Shown: positions 17,647 to 28,034, numbered from the stretch's first letter. The stretch: 64,000 nucleotides of DNA from Cytobacillus sp. FSL H8-0458 (GCF_038002165.1 NZ_JBBOBR010000001.1:3100001-3164000); one strand, 5' to 3'. Notes: generated by a model not told the origin, from the sequence alone. Made by a program: numbers and translations.

Positions 17647-18615
17647 TCAGCTATAGAGATGGCAGGCTGCAAAGTGACCCGGTTCAATTTCCTTCAGCTG
17701 CGGCCTATCTGTTTTGCAGATTTCCATGCATTCTTTACATCTAGTATGGAAGGCACATCCAGCAGGCGGATTCTGCGGGCTTGGAATGTCCCCGGTTAAT
17801 AATTCCCTGTCTTTCTTTAATGTCGGGTCAGGGATGGGAACTGCACCAAGCAATGCCTTTGTATATGGATGCAGCGGCTTATCGTAGAGCTGGTCAGAGG
17901 TTGTGATCTCTACTAATCTTCCAAGATACATAACACCAACTCTATCACTGATATGTTTAACTACCCCGAGATCATGGGCAATGAATATATACGTCAGCTG
18001 AAATTCTTTTTGAAGATCTTCCAGCAGGTTGAGCACCTGTGATTGAATGGATACATCAAGTGCTGAAACAGGCTCATCTGCAATGATCAGCTTAGGCTTG
18101 GTCATCAATGCCCTTGCGATTCCAATCCTCTGCCTTTGGCCTCCGCTGAATTGGTGCGGATAGCGTTTGGCATGGTAGCTGCTGAGGCCGACAACCTCAA
18201 GCATCTCTTTTACCCGCTGTTTACGTTCTTCTTTGTTCCCGATGCCGTGCACAATGAGAGGCTCCTCCAAAATCTGCTCAACAGTATGGCGGGGATTTAA
18301 CGACGCAAACGGATCCTGGAATACCATTTGCATTTCCTTTCTCATCTTGCGCATTTCCGCAGAGTTTAGGGAAGTCAGATCTTTGCCTTCAAAAACTACT
18401 TTCCCCTCTGTTGGTTCAATCAGGCGCATCAGCATTCTCCCTGTGGTTGATTTGCCGCATCCTGATTCACCTACAAGGCCAAGCGTTTCCCCTTTGTTAA
18501 CGAAGAAGCTGATATCATCAACCGCTTTCACATCACCCTGTTTTCTTCCAAACAGACCGCCTGTTACGGGGAAATATTTCTTTAACTGATTAACTTCCAA
18601 CAGCACTTCGGTCAT
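17647..18615 (-). CDS. Peptide ABC transporter ATPase, DppF/OppF type
   Basis: Second nucleotide-binding subunit, 322 residues from ATG 18615 (GGGGGTG six bases upstream). Walker [10 protein letters not shown], signature FSGGQRQRIGIARAL, Walker B LIIADEPVSALD, and the C-terminal oligopeptide-transporter Cys motif GCAFHTRCKECMEIC are present. The start overlaps the end of the DppD-type gene by 26 bases, indicating coupled translation. Confidence 0.93.
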   Translation of the reverse strand: MTEVLLEVNQLKKYFPVTGGLFGRKQGDVKAVDDISFFVNKGETLGLVGESGCGKSTTGRMLMRLIEPTEGKVVFEGKDLTSLNSAEMRKMRKEMQMVFQDPFASLNPRHTVEQILEEPLIVHGIGNKEERKQRVKEMLEVVGLSSYHAKRYPHQFSGGQRQRIGIARALMTKPKLIIADEPVSALDVSIQSQVLNLLEDLQKEFQLTYIFIAHDLGVVKHISDRVGVMYLGRLVEITTSDQLYDKPLHPYTKALLGAVPIPDPTLKKDRELLTGDIPSPQNPPAGCAFHTRCKECMEICKTDRPQLKEIEPGHFAACHLYS

Positions 18616-19606
18616 TAATGACACCCCCAGACTCATGCAGGAAACAGCGCACTGTATGCTGTTCTGCATTATTGGCATTATAAAGCGGAGGGCTTTCCGT
18701 CATGCATCGGTCATGGACAAATTCACAGCGCGCTGCAAAACGGCATCCAGTCTTGATGGAGCCCGGTTTAGGCACATTTCCCGGAATCGAATATAATCGC
18801 TCTTTTTTCTCTCTTACATCAGGCACTGATTGAAGAAGTCCCTGGGTATAAGGATGCTTTGGATTTTTGAATATCTCTTCTACAGGAGCTTCCTCCACTA
18901 TTTTCCCGGCATACATGACAATTACCCTCTCACATACTTCCGCTACTACCCCGAGATCATGCGTAATCATGACTATGGCTGTGTCCAGCTTTTCATTAAG
19001 ATCCTTCATAAGGGATAATATCTGTGCCTGGATTGTCACGTCCAAAGCGGTTGTCGGCTCATCTGCAATCAGAAGCCGGGGATGGCAGGACAATGCCATG
19101 GCAATCATTACCCTCTGCCTCATTCCCCCTGACAGCTGGTGGGGATATTCCTTTACAATCTGCTCTGCCCTTGGCAGGCCAACAAGCTTAAGCATTTCAA
19201 CAGCCTGCTGGATTGCAGCCTTTTTATTTAGCTTTTTATGTAGTCTAATTCCTTCTATCAGCTGATCTCCAATTGTAAATAACGGATTCAATGAAGTCAT
19301 CGGCTCCTGAAAAATCATAGCCACTTCATTTCCCCTTATTTCACGCATTCTTTTTTCTGATGCTTTAACGAGATCTTCTCCATCTAAAAGAATTTCACCG
19401 CCAACAATTTTTCCCGGGGGCTGTGGAATCAGCTTCATAATGGATAGAGATGTAACACTCTTCCCGCAGCCTGATTCTCCTACTATTCCCAGAATTTCAC
19501 CCTTGTTGACCGAGAAGCTGATATCATCCACAGCCGGAACTTCTCCATCTGAAGAGAAAAAGGATGTCCTTAGCTGTTTTACATCTAAAACTGGAGCTTG
19601 AGTCAC
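18590..19606 (-). CDS. Peptide ABC transporter ATPase, DppD/OppD type
   Basis: First nucleotide-binding subunit and first gene of the importer operon, 338 residues. Walker [10 protein letters not shown], signature LSGGMRQRVMIAMAL, Walker B LLIADEPTTALD and the C-terminal Cys motif TGCRFAARCEFVHDRC are present. GTG 19606 is chosen because AAAGGAG lies seven bases before it and translation then begins VTQAPVLDVKQL like relatives; in-frame ATG 19651 has no ribosome-binding site. The 230 bases upstream are very AT-rich and must hold the operon promoter, but no convincing one could be chosen. Confidence 0.92.
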   Translation of the reverse strand: MTQAPVLDVKQLRTSFFSSDGEVPAVDDISFSVNKGEILGIVGESGCGKSVTSLSIMKLIPQPPGKIVGGEILLDGEDLVKASEKRMREIRGNEVAMIFQEPMTSLNPLFTIGDQLIEGIRLHKKLNKKAAIQQAVEMLKLVGLPRAEQIVKEYPHQLSGGMRQRVMIAMALSCHPRLLIADEPTTALDVTIQAQILSLMKDLNEKLDTAIVMITHDLGVVAEVCERVIVMYAGKIVEEAPVEEIFKNPKHPYTQGLLQSVPDVREKKERLYSIPGNVPKPGSIKTGCRFAARCEFVHDRCMTESPPLYNANNAEQHTVRCFLHESGGVINDRSAVGS

Positions 19607-19893
19607 ACGGATACTCCTTTCCTGATCGTCCGTTTCTATGAAATGGGACATTTTTAACAATTTTGGATCTTAGGTCACTATCTTTTTTTCATTCTATAAA
19701 AAAAGATTGGTTAAGTCTACTCATTTTTCTAAATTATTTAAATATAGTAAACATTATATATTTTTAGATTTGGTTTAATAAGTAATATCCTACTAATATT
19801 TATGAAAAAGATGGAGATTAATGACCGTTATTTGCCGGAAGCTATTTTAACACTATAGTAATTTAACGCATTGCTATAAAAAAGCTCACAAAC

Positions 19894-19924
19894 AAAGCCG
19901 GCCCTGTAATAGAGCCGGCTTTTT
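19894..19924. terminator. Terminator after ygaD
   Basis: Stem AAAGCCGGC / GCCGGCTTT with an 11-base loop, T-rich on both sides; placed right after the ygaD stop on the minus strand. Confidence 0.75.
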
Positions 19925-19927
19925 AAC

Positions 19928-21676
19928 CTAATTTTCAAGCTGCTGAACTTGAAAAAGCTTATAATAATTCCCTAGTTTTTTCATTAATTCGTCATGGCTT
20001 CCCGCTTCAGAAATTTCACCATGCTCTATCAGAATAATTCTATCTGCATGTGTGATGGTGGAAAGGCGATGAGCCACGATAAAAGTCGTGCGGTCTTTAG
20101 CCAATTTTTCCAATGCTTCCTGTATCAGATGTTCACTCTCCAGATCAAGGGCTGAAGTGGCTTCATCCAGCACAAGGATCGGCGGATTTTTCAAAAAGAT
20201 TCTCGCAATGGCAATTCGCTGCTTCTGCCCTCCCGAGAGTTTCACACCGCGCTCGCCAACCTTGGTATCATAGCCTTCAGGCAAATTCATAATAAATTCG
20301 TGGGCATTTGCAGCCCTGGCAGCATCTATTACTTCCTCTTCAGTAGCATCGGGTTTGCCGAGCAGAATGTTAGTTTTGACCGATTCACTGAACAAAATAT
20401 TATCCTGAAGCACCATCCCTATTTTATCGCGAAGGCTCCTTACTTTAAACGAACGGATATCAGTGCCGTCAAGCAGAATTCTGCCTTCATTCACATCGTA
20501 AAAACGCGGAATCAGCCCTACCAGAGAGGACTTTCCTCCTCCGCTCATCCCTACAAGGGCAATTGTTTCCCCTGCTGATACATCGAGATTTATTTCCTTT
20601 AATACCGGAGGCTCATTCTCATTGTAGGAAAAGCTCACTTCTTCAAATTGGATATGCCCTTTAACATCCCGGCATTGGATGGCATCAGGTGAATCGTCAA
20701 TATCGTATTTCTCATCAATTAACTCAAATACCCGATCCATGGATGCGATTGATTGGGTTAAGGTGGTTGAAGAGTTAACAAGCCTTCTAAGCGGACCGTA
20801 CAATCTATCTATATAAGCGACAAATGCCATCATGACACCGAGGGAAATATCTCCCTGGATAACCTGATATCCTGAATACCCAATGACTAAAAGAGGTGAA
20901 ATATCTGTAATGGTGTTAACTACTGCAAATGCTTTTGCATTCCACTTCGTATGGTCGATCGCTTTTGTCAGGAAATTCTTATTTTGTGCATCAAATTGGG
21001 TTTGCTCATAATCCTCAATGGCAAAGCTTTTCACAACTGCCATCCCCTGTACACGTTCATGAAGATAGCCCTGTACCTCTGCAAGAGCCTGTGAACGGGC
21101 CCTTGTCAGCTTTCTGAGGTTCCCAAAAAAGTATTTAACTGAAAAAGCATAAAATGGAAATAACAGCAGTGACACAAACGTCAGCGTAACGTCCATATTC
21201 ATCATAATAACAACTGCAATTAAAATGGTTGCCACATCAAGCCATAAATTCATTAAACCGGTTACTACGAATGTTTTGGTTTGCTCAACATCATTTATTA
21301 CCCTGGAGATAACTTCCCCTGTCCTGGTATTTGCATAGAATCGGAAGCTTAACTTTTGAATGTGGGTAAAAAGCTTGTCCCGGATATCATAGAGAATTTT
21401 GCTTGCCACCCACTGGGCAAAATATTGGCGGTAATACTCAATTGGCGGACGGGCAATGACAAATAAAGCAATCATCACAGCCATAACCATTAACAGTGTG
21501 CTGTTCTTATCGCTCTGGCTCAATGCTTCATTACCAATAATATCATCTATTACATACTTAATCAGAAGCGGAATCAAAAGCGGAATGGCAAATTTTATGA
21601 TGCCTATGATAATGGTTCCGATAATCTGAAGCCGATACGGCTTAACGAATTTCAAATATCTTTTTATACTGTCCAA
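19928..21676 (-). CDS. ygaD: ABC exporter half-transporter, YgaD type
   Basis: Multidrug/lipid-type exporter subunit of 582 residues that probably works as a homodimer. Six transmembrane helices occupy about 1-300. The nucleotide-binding domain follows with Walker [11 protein letters not shown]-loop [11 protein letters not shown], signature LSGGQKQR, Walker [13 protein letters not shown] and switch His in VAHRLST. TTG 21676 is the likely start: GAGGGGGAG lies eight bases upstream and the protein then begins [14 protein letters not shown] as in YgaD, whereas the in-frame ATG at 21703 precedes that site. Neighbours ntdP/ygaC and ygaB match B. subtilis order. Confidence 0.93.
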   Translation of the reverse strand: MDSIKRYLKFVKPYRLQIIGTIIIGIIKFAIPLLIPLLIKYVIDDIIGNEALSQSDKNSTLLMVMAVMIALFVIARPPIEYYRQYFAQWVASKILYDIRDKLFTHIQKLSFRFYANTRTGEVISRVINDVEQTKTFVVTGLMNLWLDVATILIAVVIMMNMDVTLTFVSLLLFPFYAFSVKYFFGNLRKLTRARSQALAEVQGYLHERVQGMAVVKSFAIEDYEQTQFDAQNKNFLTKAIDHTKWNAKAFAVVNTITDISPLLVIGYSGYQVIQGDISLGVMMAFVAYIDRLYGPLRRLVNSSTTLTQSIASMDRVFELIDEKYDIDDSPDAIQCRDVKGHIQFEEVSFSYNENEPPVLKEINLDVSAGETIALVGMSGGGKSSLVGLIPRFYDVNEGRILLDGTDIRSFKVRSLRDKIGMVLQDNILFSESVKTNILLGKPDATEEEVIDAARAANAHEFIMNLPEGYDTKVGERGVKLSGGQKQRIAIARIFLKNPPILVLDEATSALDLESEHLIQEALEKLAKDRTTFIVAHRLSTITHADRIILIEHGEISEAGSHDELMKKLGNYYKLFQVQQLEN

Positions 21677-21742
21677 CCGGATCGCTCCCCCTCTCTGTCG
21701 CATTCCCTGTTATTTTCTTAAACTTACCCCTTAACCCGGCAA

Positions 21743-21825
21743 TCATGCAGATTCAGGGCAATAAGAAAAGCGCAAGCGCCTTGCCCACCCCCGACACCTT
21801 GAGGGAGCAGACGCTTTCGCTAGAC
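21743..21825. repeat. Candidate interspersed palindromic element
   Basis: A GC-richer block in AT-rich intergenic DNA. It contains AAAAGCGCAAGCGCCTTG, in which GGCGCTTGCGC is an imperfect palindrome, followed by a C-rich tract and a distal CGCTTTCGCT. It resembles short intergenic repeats common in Bacillaceae; only one copy is in this window, so repeat status is inferred. Confidence 0.4.
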
Positions 21826-21830
21826 AAAAA

Positions 21831-21867
21831 TAAAAACCTGCTGACTCAAGGTCCAACAGGCGTTTTT
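21831..21867 (-). terminator. Terminator of ntdP
   Basis: Minus-strand stem CCTGTTG / CAGCAGG (extended by A-T pairs) around a 10-base loop and followed by TTTTTATTTTTG. Confidence 0.75.
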
Positions 21868-21886
21868 TTCGGCATTCAGCCATTTT

Positions 21887-22417
21887 TTAGCGTCTGTAAG
21901 TAAGATAACGTTCATACCATATATCAATAAAGTCGGGTGCAAAAGGACCTTTTCTCTGACGGATCCAATGGATGAGGTTGTCCACATTTGATTTAAGGAT
22001 GCTGTCAATCACATCGGGATAATTCATTTCCTGACGGTGCCGTTCATACTCGTCTTCGTCAAGCAAATTGAATGTCATGTCCGGATATACTTTAATATCG
22101 AGATCATAATCAATATACTTTAACGCTTCTCCATCAAAAATAAATGGTGAACTAATATTACAGTAATAATAAACACCATCTTCCCGAATCATTCCAATCA
22201 CATTAAACCAGTGCTGTGAATGAAAATAACAAATGGCTGGCTCTCTTGTCACCCATGTTCTTCCGTCAGATTCTGTTACGATTGTCCGGTCATTTCCGCC
22301 AATCACAAGATTTTGAGTCCCTTTTAATACGGTTGTTTCCTCCCAGACGCGGTGGATATGCCCATTATGTTTATAGCTGTGTATTTGCATTGGTTCGCCT
22401 TCGATGGGTACCGCCAT
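21887..22417 (-). CDS. ntdP: Nucleoside tri-/diphosphate phosphatase (YgaC, DUF402)
   Basis: Cytoplasmic phosphatase of 176 residues. It is nearly collinear with B. subtilis YgaC and the S. aureus homologue described as hydrolysing nucleoside di- and triphosphates. Conserved blocks include [57 protein letters not shown] and the acidic [11 protein letters not shown] 22417 follows GGGGAA; upstream in-frame starts lack signals. The 288 bases before the gene hold no other coding frame. Confidence 0.9.
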   Translation of the reverse strand: MAVPIEGEPMQIHSYKHNGHIHRVWEETTVLKGTQNLVIGGNDRTIVTESDGRTWVTREPAICYFHSQHWFNVIGMIREDGVYYYCNISSPFIFDGEALKYIDYDLDIKVYPDMTFNLLDEDEYERHRQEMNYPDVIDSILKSNVDNLIHWIRQRKGPFAPDFIDIWYERYLTYRR

Positions 22418-22705
22418 TCTTTTTCCCCTACTTTCCTTCCGGAAGCTTTGCAACCTGATAATACTTTTTTGGCGCCTTTAATAGGCTTCCTCCCCTTCAT
22501 GCTAAGTGCATACTGCACAGCATGACTCAATAATATCCAAAAGAAAAAGGCAACAAAGTACGATTCCTGTTTTCTACTATTATAACGGTAAAAGGAAATT
22601 TTTAAAACAAAGAGCCATTGAAATGTATCAACGGCTGTAAAAAAAGGATATAATAGCTTATTTTATAGGTATTGAAGACAACGAAAGATTATAGAGAGTT
22701 TATCT

Positions 22706-22957
22706 TTAAACGGTTACATTTACTTTCTGATAGGAGCGGATGACCTCTTCGGTCTGTTCCTCAAATATACGATGAATTTGTTTGAGCTCTTCTTTCATTC
22801 TGGCAATTTCATACTGTACACTTTCAAGTTCCGTTTCCTGCTGAATTGCTTTTAATTCCTCTTCAATCTCCTGGCAGCGCTCCAGCTCACTCTGCAGATA
22901 AAGAAGTTTTTCCATCGTTTTCATCTGTTCTGAAACTAAACTGTTAAAGTTCTCCAT
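22706..22957 (-). CDS. ygaB: YgaB-like coiled-coil protein
   Basis: Small 83-residue protein, almost entirely helical with heptad-like spacing (MEKLLYLQSELERCQEIEEELKAIQQETELESVQYEIARMKEELKQIHRIF), so a coiled coil is expected. No membrane segment or enzymatic motif is seen. Position between ntdP/ygaC and sspE matches B. subtilis ygaB, a family of unknown function. Confidence 0.85.
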   Translation of the reverse strand: MENFNSLVSEQMKTMEKLLYLQSELERCQEIEEELKAIQQETELESVQYEIARMKEELKQIHRIFEEQTEEVIRSYQKVNVTV

Positions 22958-23073
22958 GTTTGTTCCACCGTCCCCATTATTTTTCCTATTTCTATAATTT
23001 CGCTGTACCTTTTTTTAACCCTTTGACTAGTTATGTTGACTTTATGGAAGTTTTGTCGAAGGGTGAGAGCAGC

Positions 23074-23113
23074 AAAAAAAGAAGCCGCCTTTTCCATTTA
23101 AAAGGCGGCTTCT
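23074..23113 (-). terminator. sspE terminator
   Basis: Minus-strand 14-pair stem AGAAGCCGCCTTTT / AAAAGGCGGCTTCT with a six-base loop and seven T residues. Confidence 0.93.
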
Positions 23114-23127
23114 CTCTTTAGATGTAA

Positions 23128-23319
23128 TTAGCGGCTTTGTTTGCCGGCATTTTGACCTTTGCGAGCTTCAGCTTGCTGGTTTTGCTGTCTTACTTCAGCA
23201 GCATTTGTTTCGCTGGCAAATTCAGTACCGTATTGGCCTTGGCCAGCAGATTGTGCGTTTTGTTGTCTCACTTCTTGAACGTTAGTTCCAGCTTGAGATT
23301 GGTTTGGTTGTTTAGCCAT
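23128..23319 (-). CDS. sspE: Gamma-type small acid-soluble spore protein SspE
   Basis: Spore-core storage protein that is degraded on germination to supply amino acids and, unlike alpha/beta SASPs, does not bind DNA. The 63-residue protein is rich in Gln, Asn, Ala and Gly with two similar halves each carrying EVRQQN, and a FASETNA segment typical of the germination protease cut site. ATG 23319 follows GGAGGTGA. Expression under forespore sigma-G is expected from the family; no clear sigma-G promoter was identified. Confidence 0.93.
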   Translation of the reverse strand: MAKQPNQSQAGTNVQEVRQQNAQSAGQGQYGTEFASETNAAEVRQQNQQAEARKGQNAGKQSR

Positions 23320-23404
23320 TATAATCACCTCCACGCTCATTAATTTAACCGGGAGCGGAGGAAACTATCCAACTTTTTTACAAACCAAAAATATCCATAT
23401 TTTA

Positions 23405-24157
<753 letters not shown>

Positions 24158-24320
24158 TCAATTTCCTTTCTGTTATGTATTTCTGTTGTTTAAGGATTTT
24201 TTTCACGGGAATTTATAAAACAAAACACCTTACCGATTTCATTTTAGCTTTTTCCATGTATAGATGGCAATTCGAATTAAAACACTATCTGTAATCCAAT
24301 TGAGGAAAGGAAGATGGCAT

Positions 24321-24545
24321 ATGTTTGTGGGTCGTGATATGACAGAGCTTTCTATGATGTCAAAATCGGACTGGAAGGACAGCGAGCTTGCTTTTTACCA
24401 TCATTCATTTCAGCAGATCATGCCTTATTTAAATGCTGAGGGCCAGACGATTCATAGAGAGATTATTGAAGAAATAGAAAACCGCGGCGGCCTGAAGAGA
24501 CAGGAAGCCGATTATACTCACGGGACCAGGGTCAGCTACGATTAA
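24321..24545 (+). CDS. yfhS: YfhS-like small protein
   Basis: Conserved 74-residue soluble protein MFVGRDMTELSMM..., rich in charged residues with a C-terminal DYTHGTRVSYD. Its place between fabL and mutY matches yfhS of B. subtilis. Function unknown. ATG 24321 follows AAAGGAAG by seven bases; an earlier in-frame ATG at 24264 has no ribosome-binding site and would add unconserved residues. Confidence 0.8.
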   Translation: MFVGRDMTELSMMSKSDWKDSELAFYHHSFQQIMPYLNAEGQTIHREIIEEIENRGGLKRQEADYTHGTRVSYD

Positions 24546-24553
24546 TAGTGAAG

Positions 24554-24579
24554 GAAAAAGGGGAACGTTCCCCTTTTTC
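24554..24579. terminator. Bidirectional terminator between yfhS and mutY
   Basis: Perfect 13-pair self-complementary hairpin centred on AACGTT (GAAAAAGGGGAAC / GTTCCCCTTTTTC); it touches the mutY stop codon. Confidence 0.88.
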
Positions 24580-25679
24580 TATGTTTGGCTTTCCAAATAT
24601 TGCTTCCAGATTTTCTGATGGGAAACCGGAAAAGGAAATTCCTTCATTTCTTCAAGCGTGACTAATTTCAAATCATTTTTTTCCTCTATAAGTTCTAATA
24701 ATTTCCCTTTATAAACATTAATGTTCCATGTCAAATGGGAAAAAACGTGTTCGATCTGACCCGTCATTTCCTGAATATCCACATTGGCGCCATATTGTGT
24801 ACTGAACGCATCCTTCATCTGCTCTTTGTCGCTTACATAAGCAATATTGATCTCTGCCATGGGAAATTCCCAGAGATTAGCAAGCAGTCCTTTACCGGGT
24901 CTTTTGTGTATGAGAACCCGCTCCTGATCATCTATAAGGACAGCTGCTGCCAATTGCACATTTTTTTGCTTTTTGATTTTCGTTTTTACGGGCAGGTCCT
25001 GCTGAGTCCCTTCATAAAAAGCAGTACAATGTTCTCTCACCGGGCATAATAAGCAGGAAGGCGAGGTTGGTGTACATATTAATGCGCCAAGCTCCATAAG
25101 CGCCTGGTTGAAATGGGACGGGTTTTCATGTGAAATTAAAGTTCGAACGGAAAACTCAAAGATTTTCCTGGAAGAAGGCTTTGCGATATCTTCCCAGATG
25201 GAGAGGATTCTTGACAGGACACGCATTACATTGCCATCCACAGCCGGTTCGGGTATTCCATACGCAATACTGAGAATGGCCCCTGCTGTATAGGGTCCCA
25301 CTCCTTTTAGGGTGGAGATCTCTTTTGGCGTATCCGGAACTTTCCCCCCATATTTTTCATGTACCTCCCGGACGGCAGCCTGAAGATTTCTTGCCCGTGA
25401 ATAATACCCTAGACCCTCCCAGGCTTTTAATACCTTTTCTTCGTCTGCTTCAGAAAGATCCTTGATGGTCGGAAACTGTTCAATAAAACGGTGAAAATAG
25501 GGGATTACAGTGTCCACCCGTGTCTGCTGAAGCATAATTTCAGAAACCCATACTTTGTACGGATCCTGATCTTTTCTCCAGGGCAAATCCCTTTGCTCGG
25601 CTTCGAACCAGCTGAGCAAATCATCTTGAAAACCTTTTATATCGGTTGATTCGATTGTATTTTGACTAACTTCTTTCAA
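24579..25679 (-). CDS. mutY: A/G-specific adenine DNA glycosylase MutY
   Basis: Base-excision repair enzyme removing adenine opposite 8-oxoguanine. From TTG 25679 the protein is 366 residues. The helix-hairpin-helix glycosylase domain has catalytic Glu in [10 protein letters not shown] and Asp in [10 protein letters not shown], and [12 protein letters not shown]. The [4Fe-4S] loop is [17 protein letters not shown] (CX6-7CX2CX5C), and a C-terminal NUDIX-like domain includes [13 protein letters not shown], which reads the oxidised base. TTG 25679 is preceded by AGGAGG eight bases away; the in-frame TTG at 25706 lies before that site. Neighbour yfhP matches B. subtilis. Confidence 0.95.
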   Translation of the reverse strand: MKEVSQNTIESTDIKGFQDDLLSWFEAEQRDLPWRKDQDPYKVWVSEIMLQQTRVDTVIPYFHRFIEQFPTIKDLSEADEEKVLKAWEGLGYYSRARNLQAAVREVHEKYGGKVPDTPKEISTLKGVGPYTAGAILSIAYGIPEPAVDGNVMRVLSRILSIWEDIAKPSSRKIFEFSVRTLISHENPSHFNQALMELGALICTPTSPSCLLCPVREHCTAFYEGTQQDLPVKTKIKKQKNVQLAAAVLIDDQERVLIHKRPGKGLLANLWEFPMAEINIAYVSDKEQMKDAFSTQYGANVDIQEMTGQIEHVFSHLTWNINVYKGKLLELIEEKNDLKLVTLEEMKEFPFPVSHQKIWKQYLESQT

Positions 25680-25773
25680 TTTTTTAATCCTCCTGATGTT
25701 AAACAATCGGAAAATATGGGAATATATTAGTACAGTCGCTGCTTATTAATAATTGAACATCAACTTCTGCGAC

Positions 25774-25785
25774 ACCTTTAAAGGT
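25774..25785. promoter_or_regulatory. Palindrome between mutY and yfhP
   Basis: Perfect 12-base palindrome ACCTTTAAAGGT in the middle of the divergent mutY-yfhP region. It could be an operator; no known regulator was matched. Confidence 0.3.
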
Positions 25786-25885
25786 ACCCATTTTCAGCTG
25801 TTAATACAAGAATTTTGCTGTTACACTTTAAGTAAATTAGGTACTCAATATATGATTTGTTACCAGGGAAGGAGGTATTTTCCTC

Positions 25886-26866
25886 TTGGATACCGGCACA
25901 CATGTAGTGATGGGGCTGGCGCTTGGCGGCATAGCCACTCTTGATCCCGTTGTTGCGGAGAGTTCTGCTACAGCAACAAGTGTCATGATTGGAGCCATCG
26001 TCGGTTCGCAAATACCTGATATCGATACTGTCTTAAAACTAAGAAATAATGCCGTTTACATTCGCAATCACAGGGGAATTACTCACTCCATTCCGGCCGT
26101 CCTGCTTTGGCCGCTTGCCATACTAGCTGTGATTTATCCGTTTTTTCCGTCAGCTAATCTGCTGCACTTATGGCTATGGACTTTTTTGGCTGTATTCCTG
26201 CATGTTTTTGTAGACATATTCAATGCATATGGAACACAGGCACTCCGGCCCTTTTCATCCAAATGGGTAGCACTGGGGATTATTAACACATTTGACCCAT
26301 TCATTTTTGGGATTCATGTCGCCGGATTATTCATTTGGGCATTTGGGGCTCATCCAGGTTATACATTCCTAATCATTTATGGCATTATTTTCGTTTATTA
26401 TCTTCTGCGGTTTGCAGCCCAGAGAAGTGTTTTAAATGCCGTAAAGGTTATGATACCGGATGCAACTGAAATCATCATTGCCCCAACGATGAGATTTAAT
26501 CAGTGGCGTGTGGCGGTTATGAGCAGGCAGCAATTTTTCGTCGGGCGTGCTGTTAAAAACCACGTGAGAATTCTCGATCAATTTAATCGCGTTCCCGTTC
26601 CCGAGACACCTGTAATAGAAGCCGCGAAGAAAGATAAAAATCTATCTGCATTCCTGTCCTTCTCACCGGTTTACCGCTGGGAAGTGGATGAATATGATGA
26701 TTATTACGAAGTTCGTTTTATTGACCTTCGCTACCGGAGCAATGGACATTATCCATTTGTAGCCGTGGTCCAGCTCGATCGGGAGTTTAACATTCAATCA
26801 TCTTATACGGGCTGGATTTTCAGCGAGGAAAAGCTTCGAAAAAAACTGGATATTCTTCCCGGATAA
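25886..26866 (+). CDS. yfhP: YfhP-type membrane metal-dependent hydrolase
   Basis: Membrane protein of 326 residues in the YdjM/LexA-regulated hydrolase-like family (DUF457). The N-terminus MDTGTHVVMGLALGG, then GSQIPDIDTVL and NHRGITHSIPAVLLWP carry the His/Asp residues expected to bind metal. Four hydrophobic helices follow, then a soluble C-terminal half. Start is TTG 25886 with GGAGGT nine bases upstream. In B. subtilis the homologue has been reported as a negative regulator of neighbouring genes; whether it regulates mutY-fabL here is unknown. Confidence 0.88.
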   Translation: MDTGTHVVMGLALGGIATLDPVVAESSATATSVMIGAIVGSQIPDIDTVLKLRNNAVYIRNHRGITHSIPAVLLWPLAILAVIYPFFPSANLLHLWLWTFLAVFLHVFVDIFNAYGTQALRPFSSKWVALGIINTFDPFIFGIHVAGLFIWAFGAHPGYTFLIIYGIIFVYYLLRFAAQRSVLNAVKVMIPDATEIIIAPTMRFNQWRVAVMSRQQFFVGRAVKNHVRILDQFNRVPVPETPVIEAAKKDKNLSAFLSFSPVYRWEVDEYDDYYEVRFIDLRYRSNGHYPFVAVVQLDREFNIQSSYTGWIFSEEKLRKKLDILPG

Positions 26867-26867
26867 T

Positions 26868-26901
26868 AAAAACAGGCTGCTACGATTGGCAGCCTGTTTT
26901 T
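26868..26901. terminator. Bidirectional terminator between yfhP and yfhJ
   Basis: Thirteen-pair stem AAAAACAGGCTGC / GCAGCCTGTTTTT with an eight-base loop; overlaps the yfhJ stop codon. Confidence 0.9.
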
Positions 26902-27169
26902 AATTTAAGGTATTCTTATCCTGTTCAAGCAAATGCTGGTATTTAGGATTATTGGCAACAAATTCATGGAGCCTGCTGCCATAGTTTTCTATCCATTGCC
27001 TTACAATTCTTTCTGTCATTTCAGCACCCTTATATTCTCTGCCAGCCTTGGCATATGTTGCTTCGAAATCCTCCCAAAGCAGCTCAATCCATGTCTGGGC
27101 CTGACTTGCCGAAAGCAGGTTATTCTTTTCCAATAAAAGCTCATAAAGCTTTTGCTGGTACTCATTCAT
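26900..27169 (-). CDS. yfhJ: YfhJ-like WVELL protein
   Basis: Small soluble protein of 89 residues. The block TWIELLWEDFEATYAKAGREYKG corresponds to the WVELL signature of the YfhJ family (PF14177) of unknown function. ATG 27169 follows AGAGGTGA. It diverges from sspK as in B. subtilis; the csbB and yfhO genes that flank yfhJ there are absent here. Confidence 0.85.
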   Translation of the reverse strand: MNEYQQKLYELLLEKNNLLSASQAQTWIELLWEDFEATYAKAGREYKGAEMTERIVRQWIENYGSRLHEFVANNPKYQHLLEQDKNTLN

Positions 27170-27296
27170 AAAAATCACCTCTTTTCCATTTATTAATCCC
27201 CTTAATCCTTCATAGCCTTCCGTAAAATACAAATAATAGTATTACGTGATTAGCTATTTGCCGGTCACGCTCTTATTCCGGTTTAGGAGGCATGTT

Positions 27297-27467
27297 ATGC
27301 GCAATAAAGCGAGAAATTTCCCAAATCAGAACAATATAAAATTGGAGGGGGAGCCGCGGGCAAAAGCAGAGTATGCTTCACGCCGGGCTGATGGCACGAT
27401 TAACACACACCCTCAGGAACGAATGAAAGCTTCAACAGACCGCGAAAGTGACACACCTGAATTTTAA
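27297..27467 (+). CDS. sspK: Small acid-soluble spore protein K
   Basis: Minor spore-core protein of 56 residues: [13 protein letters not shown]..., [27 protein letters not shown]. It matches B. subtilis SspK with a slightly longer acidic tail. AGGAGG lies six bases before ATG 27297. Forespore (sigma-G) expression is expected from the family. An overlapping 20-base spacing to the next small gene suggests a shared transcript. Confidence 0.9.
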   Translation: MRNKARNFPNQNNIKLEGEPRAKAEYASRRADGTINTHPQERMKASTDRESDTPEF

Positions 27468-27486
27468 AATACAGGGAGGCTTGGTT

Positions 27487-27645
27487 ATGGGAAACAGCAA
27501 AAACTTTTTTGGTGATAATCCTTATTCCAGTCCGTTTACTTCACCGCACTTTAGGCCAAAACGTGCACATTCACAAGTAAATGGCGAGACCCAGCAAACT
27601 CAAGACCTCATTATTTTAAAGCGGCAGATTCGCAAAAACTCTTAA
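27487..27645 (+). CDS. YpzG-like small protein
   Basis: A 52-residue protein MGNSKNFFGDNPYSSPF... ending in QTQDLIILKRQIRKNS. The segment AHSQVNGETQQTQ resembles the QVNGETQ signature of the YpzG family (PF14139), small spore-former proteins of unknown function. GGGAGG lies seven bases before the ATG. It follows sspK by 19 bases on the same strand, so a sporulation role is a reasonable inference. Confidence 0.75.
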   Translation: MGNSKNFFGDNPYSSPFTSPHFRPKRAHSQVNGETQQTQDLIILKRQIRKNS

Positions 27646-27655
27646 GGTGAAACAT

Positions 27656-27685
27656 CAAATCAGGGGGGCTTTCCCCCTCTGATTG
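27656..27685. terminator. Weak hairpin between convergent genes
   Basis: AATCAG-GGGGG / CCCCC-TCTGATT hairpin with short loop between the YpzG-like gene and yfhH; the T tract is poor, so function as a terminator is only possible. Confidence 0.4.
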
Positions 27686-27704
27686 CATTTAACTCCACGT
27701 CAGG

Positions 27705-28034
27705 TCATCCTTTTTTCTCTAATTTTTTCAGCATGGAAATGGGCAGAGCCTCTTCGCCTTTGCTTCCGTTCAGCCGGAATCCCCAGGCAAATACTCCATT
27801 CATATAGTCAATCTTAAAGTAAACACCCGGATCCCCGTCAATTTCATAAATTTCACCAGGTAAAAAGGCTTCTGGATTGAGCAGGTAGGATTTCGCCATT
27901 ATGACTTTGCGTTCAAGCACGGCAAACTCATTTACCATCCCCATCTGTTCCGCTTTCCTTGCTTTTTCATTTAAACTGGCAATTTCCTGCTGAAGCTCAT
28001 ACGTAGACATCATACTGTATCTTTTTTCCTGCAT
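27705..28034 (-). CDS. yfhH: YfhH-like protein (DUF1811)
   Basis: Soluble 109-residue protein. The N-terminal helical hairpin (YSMMSTYELQQEIASLNEKARKAEQMGMVNEFAVLERKVIMAKSYLLNPE) is followed by a small beta domain with YMNGVFAWGFR and EEALPISML, as in B. subtilis YfhH. Function unknown. AGAGGA precedes the ATG. Confidence 0.9.
   Translation of the reverse strand: MQEKRYSMMSTYELQQEIASLNEKARKAEQMGMVNEFAVLERKVIMAKSYLLNPEAFLPGEIYEIDGDPGVYFKIDYMNGVFAWGFRLNGSKGEEALPISMLKKLEKKG

Noticed and set aside
18233..19265. Plus-strand open frames opposite the peptide-importer ATPase genes
   Set aside because: Shadows of strongly conserved nucleotide-binding domains on the minus strand.
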